This document shows positions 17,061 through 27,459 of a DNA stretch of 64,000 nt, piece by piece; position 1 is the first letter of the stretch, and every line of letters starts with the position of its first letter. Made by a program: the position numbers and the translations under genes. This DNA is from Deltaproteobacteria bacterium (lineage in GTDB: Bacteria; Desulfobacterota; Syntrophobacteria; Syntrophobacterales; Syntrophobacteraceae), in NCBI GenBank assembly GCA_021813685.1, contig JAKAJS010000097.1, forward strand, positions 24,363-88,362. The letters are read 5' to 3'. A model generated the notes under the pieces. The model made no database searches. It was given only the letters and a program-made list of their open reading frames with translations, and was not told the origin of the DNA.

Positions 17061-17089
17061 ACGTAACCCAACCGTCACGCAAACGTAAC
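17061..17089 (+). promoter_or_regulatory. Pho-box-like direct repeats
   Basis: CGTAAC/CGTCAC/CGTAAC at 17062, 17073, 17084: exact 11-bp periodicity upstream of phoB-like gene. Confidence 0.55.
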
Positions 17090-17206
17090 AAATCGGGCGG
17101 TAGAATTGCGCCCGTTTTGTATAGCTTTCTTCCATTTGTTACCTGATATCCCGGCAAAAACCGTGCTATACTGCCGGGGCAACGGGAATTCCCAGCGAGG
17201 GGCACA

Positions 17207-17890
17207 ATGAACCGATCGAAGATTCTGGTTGTGGAAGATGATGAGGACATAGCGCAGCTTTTGGCCCTTACGATGAAGAAGGCCGGCTTCGAGGTGGCCG
17301 TATCGGAAAACGGCCGGGACGCACTCCACCTCATTCGCAGGCATCCGCCCGATTTGCTCCTTCTGGATCTGATGATCCCCGGGGTCGACGGCTTTGAAGT
17401 CTGCCGGGAAATCAAGCGGGACCCCCGCACCGCGGAGGTCCCGGTCCTGATCCTCACGGCTCGTGGGGAGGAGATCGACCGCATAATCGGCCTGGAACTC
17501 GGGGCGGATGATTATGTGGTAAAGCCTTTCAGCCCGCGGGAGCTGCTTTTGCGCGTCCGGGCGATCCTGCGCCGTTCCGGCCAGGAATATCACCCCAGGG
17601 CGCTTTTCAACAAATCGGGCATGGAAATCGATTTCGAAGGCCACCGGATCAGCATCGAGGGGGAGGAAATCGTTCTTACGGCAACGGAGTTCAAATTGCT
17701 CTCCGAGTTGATAAACAACCAGGGAAAGGTTTTGAATCGTGAACAACTCCTCGACAGGGTGTGGGGGTATCATTTTGAAGGATATGCCCGCACGGTGGAC
17801 ACTCATATCCGCCGGTTGAGGCAAAAACTGCTCGGCTGCGCCGACTGGATAGAGACCGTGCGCGGCGTGGGGTATAGATTTCGGACTTGA
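17207..17890 (+). CDS. phoB: OmpR/PhoB-family response regulator
   Basis: Receiver (LLLLDLMIPG) plus winged-helix output domain (TATEFKLLSELINNQGKVLNREQLLDRVWGYHFEGYARTVDTHIRRLRQKL). Confidence 0.8.
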   Translation: MNRSKILVVEDDEDIAQLLALTMKKAGFEVAVSENGRDALHLIRRHPPDLLLLDLMIPGVDGFEVCREIKRDPRTAEVPVLILTARGEEIDRIIGLELGADDYVVKPFSPRELLLRVRAILRRSGQEYHPRALFNKSGMEIDFEGHRISIEGEEIVLTATEFKLLSELINNQGKVLNREQLLDRVWGYHFEGYARTVDTHIRRLRQKLLGCADWIETVRGVGYRFRT

Positions 17891-17891
17891 T

Positions 17892-19295
17892 ATGCGTCCT
17901 CAATTAAGACTTAGATTCGGTCTTTTGCTTTCGGTGTGGGGGTTTTTTTTCGCAGCCCTGTTTCTTTCGGCCCTCTACCGCAACGGCCAAACCGTCGACA
18001 ACTTTGCCGTCGCTCAATATATCGTCATAGTTGCCGGATTTTTCCTGGCGCTGCTAAGCCTTGTTTTTATCGTGAAAACAAATCACTCGGTGGGGATACT
18101 GAGCAGAGCGGCCGATTCGATCGGACAGGGCAAGGTGGGGCCGCTCACGCAGTTTTACCCCGGCCAATACCTCTACCCTCTCGCCAAATCGATTCGGGAA
18201 AACGCCGAGCGCGTCGAGTCCTACATCAAAACGATCACCGAGCAAAAATCCCAGCTCGAAAGCATCCTGGACGGCATAGAGGAAGGCATCCTGCTCCTCA
18301 ACTCTTCGGGCAGGATCGATTCGTCGAACCGGGCGGCAAGGAACATGTTTTCCTCGGTCCTTGAACTCAGAGGCCGAAGGCCGCTCGAGGTGATTCGCAA
18401 CACCGAGCTCCAGGCGGCGTGCGGCCGGGTACTCGCAAACGAAATCCATTCCTTTCACAGTGAAGTGGTCATGGGAACAGACCGGTTCTACCATGTGCAC
18501 ATTGTCCGGGTGGAGCAATCGCTTGGCGAGTACGGGGCGATCATCGCGCTCCATGACATCTCGGAGCTAAAAAGACTGGAAAAAGTGCGGCGAGACTTCG
18601 TAGCCAACGCTTCCCACGAGCTGAGAACGCCTCTTACCTCGATCAAGGGCTACACCGAGATGCTCCTGAGCGATGAAAGCGACCCTGAGGTACGCAATTC
18701 CTGCCTCGAGGTCATTTCCAAGAACACCGACAGCATGATAAAGCTTGTCAACGATCTGCTGCAACTTGCCAGGGTCGAAGACTACGACAACACCACCGAT
18801 ATGAGGCCGGTCAAGACCGGTGAGGCCCTCCTGGAAGCCTGGAAAGCATGCACTCCCCTTGCCGAGCGCAAAAACATCGTCCTGGAAAGCCCTCTTTTGC
18901 AGGAAGGGCCCCTGGTGCTGGCTGATTTCGAGCAACTCGTGCAGGTGTTTCGAAACCTTTTGGAGAATGGTCTGCGGTACAGCGAGGCCGGAGGAAAAGT
19001 GGACGTCTTTGCTCACGAGCAGGACGGACGGGTGACCATAGGCGTTGGCGACAGTGGCCCGGGGATCCCGCGAAAAGACCAGCAGAGGATATTCGAGAGG
19101 TTTTTCCGCGTAGAAAGGCATCGGGGCAAAGAGGCCGGCAGCACCGGGCTGGGGCTTGCCATCTGTCGGCACATCTTAAGGAATCACGGGGGGACGATCT
19201 GGGTGGAAAGCCCGCGCCAGGGCATGTCTTCCGGATCGATCTTTTTTTTCACACTTCCGGCGGCCAAAGATCCCAATCCACCGCAGAGCCGCTGA
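17892..19295 (+). CDS. phoR: PhoR-like sensor histidine kinase
   Basis: PAS plus HisKA (FVANASHELRTPLTSIKGYTEML) plus HATPase; adjacent to the phoB-like gene. Confidence 0.75.
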   Translation: MRPQLRLRFGLLLSVWGFFFAALFLSALYRNGQTVDNFAVAQYIVIVAGFFLALLSLVFIVKTNHSVGILSRAADSIGQGKVGPLTQFYPGQYLYPLAKSIRENAERVESYIKTITEQKSQLESILDGIEEGILLLNSSGRIDSSNRAARNMFSSVLELRGRRPLEVIRNTELQAACGRVLANEIHSFHSEVVMGTDRFYHVHIVRVEQSLGEYGAIIALHDISELKRLEKVRRDFVANASHELRTPLTSIKGYTEMLLSDESDPEVRNSCLEVISKNTDSMIKLVNDLLQLARVEDYDNTTDMRPVKTGEALLEAWKACTPLAERKNIVLESPLLQEGPLVLADFEQLVQVFRNLLENGLRYSEAGGKVDVFAHEQDGRVTIGVGDSGPGIPRKDQQRIFERFFRVERHRGKEAGSTGLGLAICRHILRNHGGTIWVESPRQGMSSGSIFFFTLPAAKDPNPPQSR

Positions 19296-19306
19296 GAGCG
19301 CAGAGG
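19277..19306. repeat. CACCGCAGAG...GCGCAGAGG-type intergenic repeat
   Basis: tccaccgcagagccgctgagagcgcagagg; related to 43422-43550. Confidence 0.55.
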
Positions 19307-19391
19307 TTCGCCGCCGTCGCTCTCGTCGGGATTGATCTTCCCGGGAGGATAGTGTAGTTTTTTTGAAACTCAAATTTTGAGGAGAAAGAGC

Positions 19392-20069
19392 TTGATACTA
19401 CAATTTCCTCCAAACGGGCGGCGCGAGCGTTCCGGCCTGGTCAAAGCCGGGCGCGAAATCGAACGGGAAAGCTTTCGGATCATCGACGAGGAGATGGGCC
19501 ACCATTCTTTTCCGGGCGATCAGTGGCAGATTATTCGGCGGGTTATCCACACGACCGGCGATTTCGACTATTCCCACCGGGTCTGTTTCACCCCGGATGC
19601 CATTTCCAAAGGAATGGAAGCCTTGGGGAAAGGAGCGCCGATCTACGCGGACACCAGGATGATCCAGGCGGGGCTATCTCCCTGGCGCCTGGAATGGCAC
19701 GGCAACGAGGTGATTTGTCCCACCTCGAACCCGCAGAGCAAGGAAGCGGCGGAAAAAAGCGGGCTGACGCGAACCCTTGCAGCCTTCCGGAGTTGCGGGC
19801 GCGACCTCAACGGAGCGGTCGTGGCCATCGGAAACGCGCCCACCGCACTCCTGGAAGTCATACGGCTGATCCGGGAAGAGGGCGTGCGGCCGGGTCTGGT
19901 CATAGGCGTCCCGGTTGGCTTCGTTCAGGCAGAAGAGTCCAAAAGCTCCCTCGCGCAAATCCCTGAACAACCTTCGATAACCGTTTCAGGCAGAAAAGGC
20001 GGCAGTTCGGTCGCCGTGGCCATACTACACGCGCTGCTCGAACTCGCCGAAAAAGTCGATGGCCGGTAA
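19392..20069 (+). CDS. cbiC: Precorrin-8X / cobalt-precorrin-8 methylmutase
   Basis: RVIHTTGDFDYSHRVCFTPDAI...GAPIYADTRMIQAGLS...IGNAPTALLEV. Confidence 0.9.
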   Translation: MILQFPPNGRRERSGLVKAGREIERESFRIIDEEMGHHSFPGDQWQIIRRVIHTTGDFDYSHRVCFTPDAISKGMEALGKGAPIYADTRMIQAGLSPWRLEWHGNEVICPTSNPQSKEAAEKSGLTRTLAAFRSCGRDLNGAVVAIGNAPTALLEVIRLIREEGVRPGLVIGVPVGFVQAEESKSSLAQIPEQPSITVSGRKGGSSVAVAILHALLELAEKVDGR

Positions 20070-21354
20070 AGCTTCCCCACGCGGCGGCGGAAGCACCCAC
20101 CGCCCCCCCACCCTGCGTTCGGGCTTCAGTACGGGAACGGCTGCAAGCGCTGCGGCTATGGCCGCCTTGCGACTTCTACTCACCGGTACCACGGCCGAGG
20201 CGATAGCCGTCCGGCTGCCTTCGGGCGTCTACCTGGGCGTGCCTGTTGCGGGGGGCAGTCTCGACGACGGGACCGGTTGTGCCCGGGTAATAAAGGACGG
20301 GGGCGACGACCCGGATGTCACCAACGGAGCGGAGATCCGGGCGAGGGTGAACATCTTTTGCAACACCTCCCTCGGCTCGGCCAAAGCCCCTGAAATTGTC
20401 GTTTTCGCCGGGACGGGCATCGGTACGGTAACCAAACCGGGACTTCCCGCACTTCCCGGAGAACCCGCCATTAATCCCGGGCCAAGGCAGATGATTTCCG
20501 AAAATATCACCCTGGAGCTCCTGCGTGCCGACAGGAGCGCACTCGAGCGGGTACTGCAAAAAGCCCCGCCCCAAGGAGGACACGCATCGGGAAAACCCGC
20601 CCTGCGCCTGCCCCTCTACGCCACAGAAGACCGGCTGCTCAGTCTGCCCGACGGGTTTGCGATCGCCATAGAGATAGAGGCGCCCAAAGGGGAAGAACTC
20701 GCCCGCCACACGCTCAACCCCCGGCTGGGAGTAATCGGCGGGATATCCATCCTGGGTACGACGGGCCTTGTGAGGCCGTTTTCTCATGAAGCTTACGAAG
20801 AGACCATCCAGGCCGCTTTTTCCGTTGCCGCCTCGAATAGCCGCTCCGATTGCGTGGTGCTCAGCACCGGGGGAAAGAGCGAGCGCTTTTCCCGGCAGAT
20901 CCTTCCCGAACTCGCCCCCGAAGCCTTCGTCCAGATTGCCGATTTCTTTCGCTTCGCGGTCCTGGAGGCGGTAAAATTCGGTTTCTCCCGGATCATCCAC
21001 AGCGTGTTTTTCGGCAAAGCCGTAAAGATGGCTTCAGGACACCCTTACACCCACGCGCACGCCGCCCCCCTGGACCTGGAATTTCTCGCCGCCACGGCCC
21101 GGGAGCTCGGGCGCGATGAGAAGACCTGCGCAAGACTCGCCGCAGCCAATACCGCGCGGCATGCCCTCGACATTCTCGCAGAAGGTGGTTCTGGCGACGT
21201 AGTCGCCTCGATCGCCCGGAAAGCAGCCGAAGAATCCACGAGGCTTACCGGCGATGCCTGCCGTATCAGGCTGCTTCTATTCGACTACGACGGAAATCTT
21301 CTTGCCGATGTAACACCGCCGGGTGCGCGGGACGATCGCGAGGCGCCGCTATGA
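20059..21354 (+). CDS. cbiD: Cobalt-precorrin-5B (C1)-methyltransferase
   Basis: LRSGFSTGTAASAAAMAALRLLLTG; CbiD family pattern. Confidence 0.9.
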   Translation: MAGKASPRGGGSTHRPPTLRSGFSTGTAASAAAMAALRLLLTGTTAEAIAVRLPSGVYLGVPVAGGSLDDGTGCARVIKDGGDDPDVTNGAEIRARVNIFCNTSLGSAKAPEIVVFAGTGIGTVTKPGLPALPGEPAINPGPRQMISENITLELLRADRSALERVLQKAPPQGGHASGKPALRLPLYATEDRLLSLPDGFAIAIEIEAPKGEELARHTLNPRLGVIGGISILGTTGLVRPFSHEAYEETIQAAFSVAASNSRSDCVVLSTGGKSERFSRQILPELAPEAFVQIADFFRFAVLEAVKFGFSRIIHSVFFGKAVKMASGHPYTHAHAAPLDLEFLAATARELGRDEKTCARLAAANTARHALDILAEGGSGDVVASIARKAAEESTRLTGDACRIRLLLFDYDGNLLADVTPPGARDDREAPL

Positions 21355-22598
21355 AACCCTCTGAGTGGAAACCACCTCGCATCGCCGTCATCGGAATGGG
21401 AACCGGCCCGCAATGGCTTGGCGCCCTGGCTCTCGAGTGGATCCGAGCGGCGCAAACTCTCGTTGGCAGCGCAAGGCATCTCGAATCGTTTCCGGATCAT
21501 GCGGGTGAAAAGCTCCATTTCCGATCCCCGCTTTCGGAAAGCATCGAAGAAATCGGCAGAATCTCAAACACCAACCGGGTTGCGGTTCTTTGTTCCGGAG
21601 ACCCGCTGTTTTTCGGCATCGGAAAGACACTCGCCCAAAGCTTCGGCAAGGAGCGGTTGGTGATCCTCCCCAATGTCACGAGCGTTCAGGCGCTTTGCGC
21701 CGGGGCCTGCGAGAGCTGGGACCTGACGGAAACGGTGAGCTTTCATGGTGCCAAAGGCTACGCCGGCATCGAGCGGATCCTCGAAATTCTCAAAAAAGGC
21801 CGCAAAGCGGCGGTGCTGACAGACCCCGCGCACACACCCGGCTGGCTTGCACGGGAACTCATCAGGTCCGGCAACCCCGATTGCAGGCTCCTTATCGGCG
21901 AGGACCTGGGAACCCCCTCGGAAGCAATACACTTGCTTTTGCCCCCAGAAGCCGCAAACCTTGAGTTTTCTCCCTTAAACGTCCTGCTCGTTAAGCCCGG
22001 CGGGTCCGCAAAAAACGAAGTACCGCAAAGGGTCTTCGGCTTCGAGGAAGAGGCGTTCGAACGCGATGCCGGAATGATCACCAAGATGGAGGTGCGGGCG
22101 GTGGCCCTTGCCTCGCTTCAGCTCCAGGACGACCAGGTGCTCTGGGACCTGGGCGCCGCAACGGGGTCGGTTTCCATCGAAGCGGCGAGGATAGCGCGAC
22201 TGGGCCAGGTTTTCGCCATCGAAAAGGATTCCTCCCGCTATGCCAAACTCCTCAGAAACCTGGAAAAATTCAGGGCATACCGGGTGAGGGCCATTTGTGC
22301 GAAAGCCTCCGAGGCCATCGACGCCCTTCCCTCACCCGACCGAGTGTTTATCGGCGGAAGCGGAACCGATCTGGAGACGATACTCGACATCGTATCGCGG
22401 AAACTTCTCCCGGGCGGCCTGGTGGTGCAAACCGCGGTCCTTCTGCAAACCCTGGAAAAGGTCGAAACCTTTTGGAAACGCAAGGGCTTCCAGGTCTCTA
22501 TCCTGCAAATCCAGGTAAACCGTTCGGTCCCGACGGGCAAAGATCTGCGGCTCGAAGCGCTCAACCCCGTTTTCATACTAACCGCGAAGAGCAATTAA
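21351..22598 (+). CDS. Precorrin-6Y C5,15-methyltransferase (decarboxylating), CbiE-CbiT fusion
   Basis: CbiE N-terminus (VIGMGTGPQWL...) plus CbiT methyltransferase (LWDLGAATGSVSIEAARIA). Confidence 0.9.
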   Translation: MKPSEWKPPRIAVIGMGTGPQWLGALALEWIRAAQTLVGSARHLESFPDHAGEKLHFRSPLSESIEEIGRISNTNRVAVLCSGDPLFFGIGKTLAQSFGKERLVILPNVTSVQALCAGACESWDLTETVSFHGAKGYAGIERILEILKKGRKAAVLTDPAHTPGWLARELIRSGNPDCRLLIGEDLGTPSEAIHLLLPPEAANLEFSPLNVLLVKPGGSAKNEVPQRVFGFEEEAFERDAGMITKMEVRAVALASLQLQDDQVLWDLGAATGSVSIEAARIARLGQVFAIEKDSSRYAKLLRNLEKFRAYRVRAICAKASEAIDALPSPDRVFIGGSGTDLETILDIVSRKLLPGGLVVQTAVLLQTLEKVETFWKRKGFQVSILQIQVNRSVPTGKDLRLEALNPVFILTAKSN

Positions 22599-22765
22599 GA
22601 ATTACGAATTACGAATTGAAGGACTTAGGGATTTAACGGGTTAAGGTGGGGGAATTTAAGAATCGGAAATGGTTAATTGACTAATGGGCTTCAATCTCCA
22701 TTCCCGATCCTTAAATTCTTGAATTTTCATTTAGTTCGTAATTCGTAAATTCGTAATTCTTAATT
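22593..22765. repeat. Intergenic nested inverted repeat (AATTACGAATT family) between convergent genes
   Basis: aattaagaattacgaattacgaatt ... aattcgtaaattcgtaattcttaatt plus an inner inverted repeat aatttaagaatcggaaatgg/ccattcccgatccttaaatt. Confidence 0.75.
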
Positions 22766-23681
22766 CCCCATAGGCGCTTTCGTACCGTTGGCAAAATTCT
22801 TCCCAGCTGAACCGGTGTTCCTGGGTTCCGTAATGTTCCACGGAAAAAGAGGCCGTAGTTGCGCCCATACGGCATGCGACCTCGAGGGGAAGCCCCATCG
22901 CCCGGGCTTTGAGGACCCCTGCGCGAAACGCATCTCCCGCCCCTGTGGGGTCGACCACGTTGGCGGCCGGAACAGCCGGTATTGCAACCGTTTCGCTGCC
23001 GTTTTCCATAGCGGCCCCTTCCGCCCCCTTCGTGGTGATCACCACCTGTACGGCGTTGTGGAGATCGCGCATCTCCCAGCCGGTCATCCGCAGAAACAGG
23101 GCGAGCTCATAATCGTTTGAAATGAAGCAGAAGGCGCCGGAAACGGCTTCCCGCAGTTCCTCCCCGTTCCAGATATTCAAGCTTTGCCCCGGATCGAAAA
23201 AATAGGGTGCACCGGAAAGTCTCGCTTTTTTTGCAAGGTTCATCATATCGGTCTTGTTGCCCGGGCCGATAAAGACCTCGCAGGAGGCGTCGAGTGCAGG
23301 CAGATCGGCTTCGAAAGCCATTGCACCGGGGTTGAATGCGGTTATCTGGTTATCGTCGCGGTCGGTTGTGATATAGGCACCGGCAGTCAGAACGCCGGCG
23401 ACCGGCTTTATGTGGGATACGGGCAAGCGGTTTTGAACGAGCCATTTTTCATAGCGCGAAAAATCCTCGCCCGCGGTGGCGACAATGCAGGGAGCTTCCC
23501 CGAGTACGGCAAGGCTATAGGCAATATTTCCGGCAGTCCCCCCGAATTTTTCGACCAGTCCGTTTATGTTGAAGCAAACATTTAGAACATGGATCTTGTC
23601 CGGCAGGATGTGATCGGCAAAACGACCGGGAAAGTCCATGATGCGATCATAGGCGAGAGAGCCCGAGATGAATATATTCAT
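22731..23681 (-). CDS. PfkB family carbohydrate/adenosine kinase
   Basis: MNIFISGSLAYDRIMDFPGRF...VVDPTGAGDAFRAG; C-terminus ELRITNLRITN is encoded by the intergenic repeat. Confidence 0.9.
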   Translation of the reverse strand: MNIFISGSLAYDRIMDFPGRFADHILPDKIHVLNVCFNINGLVEKFGGTAGNIAYSLAVLGEAPCIVATAGEDFSRYEKWLVQNRLPVSHIKPVAGVLTAGAYITTDRDDNQITAFNPGAMAFEADLPALDASCEVFIGPGNKTDMMNLAKKARLSGAPYFFDPGQSLNIWNGEELREAVSGAFCFISNDYELALFLRMTGWEMRDLHNAVQVVITTKGAEGAAMENGSETVAIPAVPAANVVDPTGAGDAFRAGVLKARAMGLPLEVACRMGATTASFSVEHYGTQEHRFSWEEFCQRYESAYGELRITNLRITN

Positions 23682-23855
23682 GAGTATGCTCCTGGATTGT
23701 TGCGAATTGCCGAGACCATACAATATTCTCCGGGGTTTGAAAACCTTGAAAGTGCCAAAGAGCAGCCCACGCGATTGAATCAGAACGCACCCTCTGGTAG
23801 AATGAATGGTCTGGAGCAGGATTCTCGAACATGCCGCACCGTTGAAGGAGACAAA

Positions 23856-25136
23856 ATGAGAGAAGTGGTGATCGTGAGCGGCGCCAGGACCGCCGTTGGA
23901 AATTTCATGGGAGCGCTAAAGGATATCCCCGCAGCCCGGCTTGGAGCACTCTGCATTCGTGAGAGCCTGAAACGCGCGGGTCTCAGGCCCCGGGCTACAG
24001 CAGATATGCTATCTTTTACCCCCGAAAAGCTAAAGGGAGCAGGCCTCATCGAACTGGAGCGCAAATACCGTGAATGGGACGAAACGCATCGGGAGATCGA
24101 GGTCGACGAGGTCATTATGGGCAACGTGGTCCAGGCTGGCCAGGGACAGAACCCGGCCAGGCAGGCCGTCATCTATGCCGGTATGCCCAAGGAAGTCCCT
24201 GCTTTTACGGTAAACAAAGTCTGCGCCTCAGGGATGAAGGCGGTTGCCCTGGCCGCCCAGGCGATAGCTGCCGGGGATGCCGAAGTGATGGTAGCCGGCG
24301 GCATGGAAAACATGAGCATGATCCCCTACGCCCTGCCCCGCCTGCGGGAAGGCGCGCGCATGTTTAACGTCGAAGCGGTCGATCTCATGGTCCACGACGG
24401 TTTATGGGAGCTTTTCTACGGCTATCACATGGGGGTAACGGCCGAAAACATCGCCGAAAAATATGAGATCGGCCGCGAAGAGCAGGATAAACTCGGCCTG
24501 GAAAGCCATCAGCGCGCGAGGGCTGCGATCGCTTCCGGAAGGCTTAAAGACGAAATTGTTCCGGTACCCGTAAAGTCCAAAGGGGGCCCGAGCACCTTTG
24601 AAATCGACGAGCGCCCCATGGACACGAGCCTCGAGAAAATGGCGAAGCTCAAGGCATTTTTCAAAGACGGCGGTACGGTCACGGCGGGCAACGCCTCGGG
24701 GATAAATGACGCCGCCGCCGCACTTCTGATCATGTCCCGGGAGAAGGCGGACCAGTTGGGGCTACAGCCCCTGGCCCGCATCAAGTCTTATGCCGCCGGC
24801 GCCATCGACCCCGCCTACATGGGCCTGGGCGTAATTCCCGCCACGCGTCTGGCTTTGAAAAAAGCCGGGTGGACCATGGACCAGGTCGATCTCGTCGAGC
24901 TCAACGAAGCCTTCGCCTCCCAGGCCATCGCCTGTATGCGCGAGTTGAACATGGATTGGGAAAAGGTAAACGTAAACGGAGGAGGCATTTCCATCGGGCA
25001 TCCCGTCGGCTGTACCGGCGCCCGGATCACCTATGGCCTTGCCATGGAAATGAAACGTCGGGGCCTGCGTCGGGGCCTGGCCACACTGTGCATCGGCGGC
25101 GGCATGGGATTCGCCATAACGCTGGAAAGTGTTTAG
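23856..25136 (+). CDS. Acetyl-CoA acetyltransferase (thiolase)
   Basis: MREVVIVSGARTAVGNF...VNKVCASGMKAVALAAQ...GGGISIGHPVGCTGAR. Confidence 0.95.
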   Translation: MREVVIVSGARTAVGNFMGALKDIPAARLGALCIRESLKRAGLRPRATADMLSFTPEKLKGAGLIELERKYREWDETHREIEVDEVIMGNVVQAGQGQNPARQAVIYAGMPKEVPAFTVNKVCASGMKAVALAAQAIAAGDAEVMVAGGMENMSMIPYALPRLREGARMFNVEAVDLMVHDGLWELFYGYHMGVTAENIAEKYEIGREEQDKLGLESHQRARAAIASGRLKDEIVPVPVKSKGGPSTFEIDERPMDTSLEKMAKLKAFFKDGGTVTAGNASGINDAAAALLIMSREKADQLGLQPLARIKSYAAGAIDPAYMGLGVIPATRLALKKAGWTMDQVDLVELNEAFASQAIACMRELNMDWEKVNVNGGGISIGHPVGCTGARITYGLAMEMKRRGLRRGLATLCIGGGMGFAITLESV

Positions 25137-25324
25137 GGAGTAGGAAAAGGAAAACCAAAGAACGGGGGAGGGCTTCCCCCGCCCCCCGGGAAGCGCCTCG
25201 GCGACACTGTCGCCGTGGCGCCGACTGAGCCGCGCAGCGGCGTGGGGATGCAGGGGGCGAAAGCCCCCGCGCTTTTGCCGATCTTCAGGCACAACTTCTC
25301 CCGGCCCCGCTGTGGAGGTCCTTA

Positions 25325-25738
25325 ATGAACAGACGCTTGCGTCTTTCTCACGTCTTAACGATTCTTGTAGTTTTTTTCGGCCTCGTTTCTTCCGGCAGAT
25401 GCCAAATGATCGAGTCCCGCAATTACGTGATCCATTGCGTGATCGATCCGAAACAGATCGATTATGCGACACGCCTTTTTAAAACCCGACTGGTTCAACA
25501 GGACCCCGAGGCCGCTCTGATCGGGTGCAAAAACCTCACACGGGTCGACCTGGAAGGCGCGAGGGATTTCGCCCTGGGCGCAGCGTGCGCCGTTCGGATC
25601 GGGAACCACCTTTTTTCAGGACTTCTGTGCGAAGACAGCCGCTATGGCAGGCTGCTCTGCGCAAAATCCAACGCAACGACAAGAGATGACGTCATACGCT
25701 ATATCGAAGCCAATTGCATCCCAGCAGGCAATCGGTAA
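25325..25738 (+). CDS. Hypothetical secreted protein
   Basis: Signal peptide MNRRLRLSHVLTILVVFFGLVSSGRC; conserved Cys pattern. Confidence 0.6.
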   Translation: MNRRLRLSHVLTILVVFFGLVSSGRCQMIESRNYVIHCVIDPKQIDYATRLFKTRLVQQDPEAALIGCKNLTRVDLEGARDFALGAACAVRIGNHLFSGLLCEDSRYGRLLCAKSNATTRDDVIRYIEANCIPAGNR

Positions 25739-25800
25739 CGGCCCCGGTTTGCCCGCACGCACCAAAGTTGGTGATTTCTGACTCAAACCGAAGAAGAAAA

Positions 25801-26259
25801 ATGAAAATCCGGATTACCCTGTCTGCACTGCTCGTCGTCTTGCTTTGGGCGCCTTTTGCACACAGCGCTCCCGGCGATGCTATTCTTGGATTTTGGAATA
25901 CGAAGAATCGAGACACCCGGTTCGAGATCTACAAATGCGGGGCGAAATACTGTGGAAAGATATCCTACATGCGCCACCCGAACTATTCCCCGACGAACAA
26001 AGAGGGACTCGCCGGCCGCCCCAGACTCGACAGCCACAACCCCGACCCCGCTCTCAGGAAACGCACGCTCCTGGGTCTCCCGCTTCTTTCGGGATTCCGC
26101 TACATGGGTCACAACCTGTGGGGAGGCGGCAAAATCTACGATCCCGACGACGGCAAAAAGTACAGCTGCAAAATCTGGCTCGATGGAGCAAACCGGCTGA
26201 AGCTGCGGGGCTACATGGGGATTTCACTGTTTGGTCGAACGGAAACCTGGGTGAGGTAA
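25801..26259 (+). CDS. DUF2147-domain secreted protein
   Basis: GDAILGFWNTKNRDTRFEIYKCGAKYCGKISYM...GKIYDPDDGKKYSCKIWLDG. Confidence 0.8.
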   Translation: MKIRITLSALLVVLLWAPFAHSAPGDAILGFWNTKNRDTRFEIYKCGAKYCGKISYMRHPNYSPTNKEGLAGRPRLDSHNPDPALRKRTLLGLPLLSGFRYMGHNLWGGGKIYDPDDGKKYSCKIWLDGANRLKLRGYMGISLFGRTETWVR

Positions 26260-26343
26260 AGGTAAAAAGCTCGCCCGACACCCATCCCCGAAAACCTTCC
26301 AAACCTGCTGTTCGACCAAGAGGAAGGTTTTCGGATCCAGTCT

Positions 26344-26664
26344 TCAGTTCACATAGCCGGTCGGATTCTGAAAATTTTCGAGGATCTCCTCGGCCTTCGC
26401 CGCCTCGATCCTGCCGTCATTGTGCGCTTTATAGGAATCTTTGAGATCGGTTATCAACCCGTTCAGTTCGCAGACTTTTTTCTCGATCATAAAGGCAAGC
26501 GCCTTCAATCGATTTTCAGCCCCCACCGTCTTCGAAAGGATCTGGTCTATTTCATCCTGGAAAGGTTGCAGATCGGGATGTTCTTTCAGGAATTGATCTC
26601 TGGCTTCCAGGGCCGTTTCCAATTCCTCCCGAGAGTCGATCTTGCGCTTTGTAGATTCATCCAT
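26344..26664 (-). CDS. Conserved hypothetical protein
   Basis: KEHPDLQPFQDEIDQILSKTVGAENRLKALAFMIEKKVCEL; coherent coiled-coil-like ORF. Confidence 0.6.
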   Translation of the reverse strand: MDESTKRKIDSREELETALEARDQFLKEHPDLQPFQDEIDQILSKTVGAENRLKALAFMIEKKVCELNGLITDLKDSYKAHNDGRIEAAKAEEILENFQNPTGYVN

Positions 26665-26865
26665 TTGTCAAATCCTCCATGGGTTGGCAGCCGCACCTTG
26701 GCAAGCCGCCCTATTTTATAAATATTGGCGGAATTTGATTCTTTTGTACAGGGGTATTCTGCGGGGTATGCATCGGGTAGTTCGCCTACCCTATGGCAAA
26801 ACCCGATGGCGATCGTGCCCCCCTTCCTTCATCCTGAGGTAAATAGCATCCTTAGAATTTCCAAT

Positions 26866-26940
26866 GCAGAAAGCATAACCTGTGAATCAAAAATGAGACC
26901 AGAGCTTTTAGAACGGATGGCATCAACAATTTCCTCCGGC
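26866..26940. repeat. Dispersed repeat copy 1 (about 75 bp)
   Basis: caatgcagaaagcataacctgtgaatcaaaaatgagaccagagcttttagaacggatggcatcaacaatttcctcc; closely matches 33480-33554. Confidence 0.7.
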
Positions 26941-27375
26941 CTTTCGAGGCCTCTACAACAGCTTGTCGCGCTTCAGAGGAAAAACGCCGACAAGCTCATC
27001 CCAAAAAGAAAATGATCGAAGCATCGTTTCAAGAGAAGCAGTCTCACCTTGCGATGGGAAGTTGGTTTAGAATCGGGGAACCTTATGCGGGCCTGACACT
27101 CACAAACAAAATGATTACTTTCTCAGTTTTTGTTGCCTGGGAGACGCCATGACTCGCACATTGGGGTCGCGGCCGTAAAACGTCGGAAACCCTTACAGAT
27201 TCTGACTATTCAAATAAGTTCTTGATTAAATACATCATATTATTTACTCCAACGAAAGAGGCAGGAATAGACGTCGGAGAAGTTTACGAATTAGAGCCAA
27301 TTAATTCACCGATAGCTTGGTCGTTTTTCTGCGTTTTAGCATTTAACTCAATATCTTAGTATCCCTGAAGAGGCC

Positions 27376-27392
27376 ATGGCATAATTTTTGCT
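27376..27392 (+). promoter_or_regulatory. sigma-54-like promoter upstream of PEP-CTERM gene
   Basis: ATGGCATaatttTTGCT; GG-N10-GC. Confidence 0.65.
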
Positions 27393-27459
27393 GAAAGCTT
27401 CGATCCATAATGTTAACCGGTGACCAGGTTCAAAAACAAATAACACATGGAGGTGAAAA

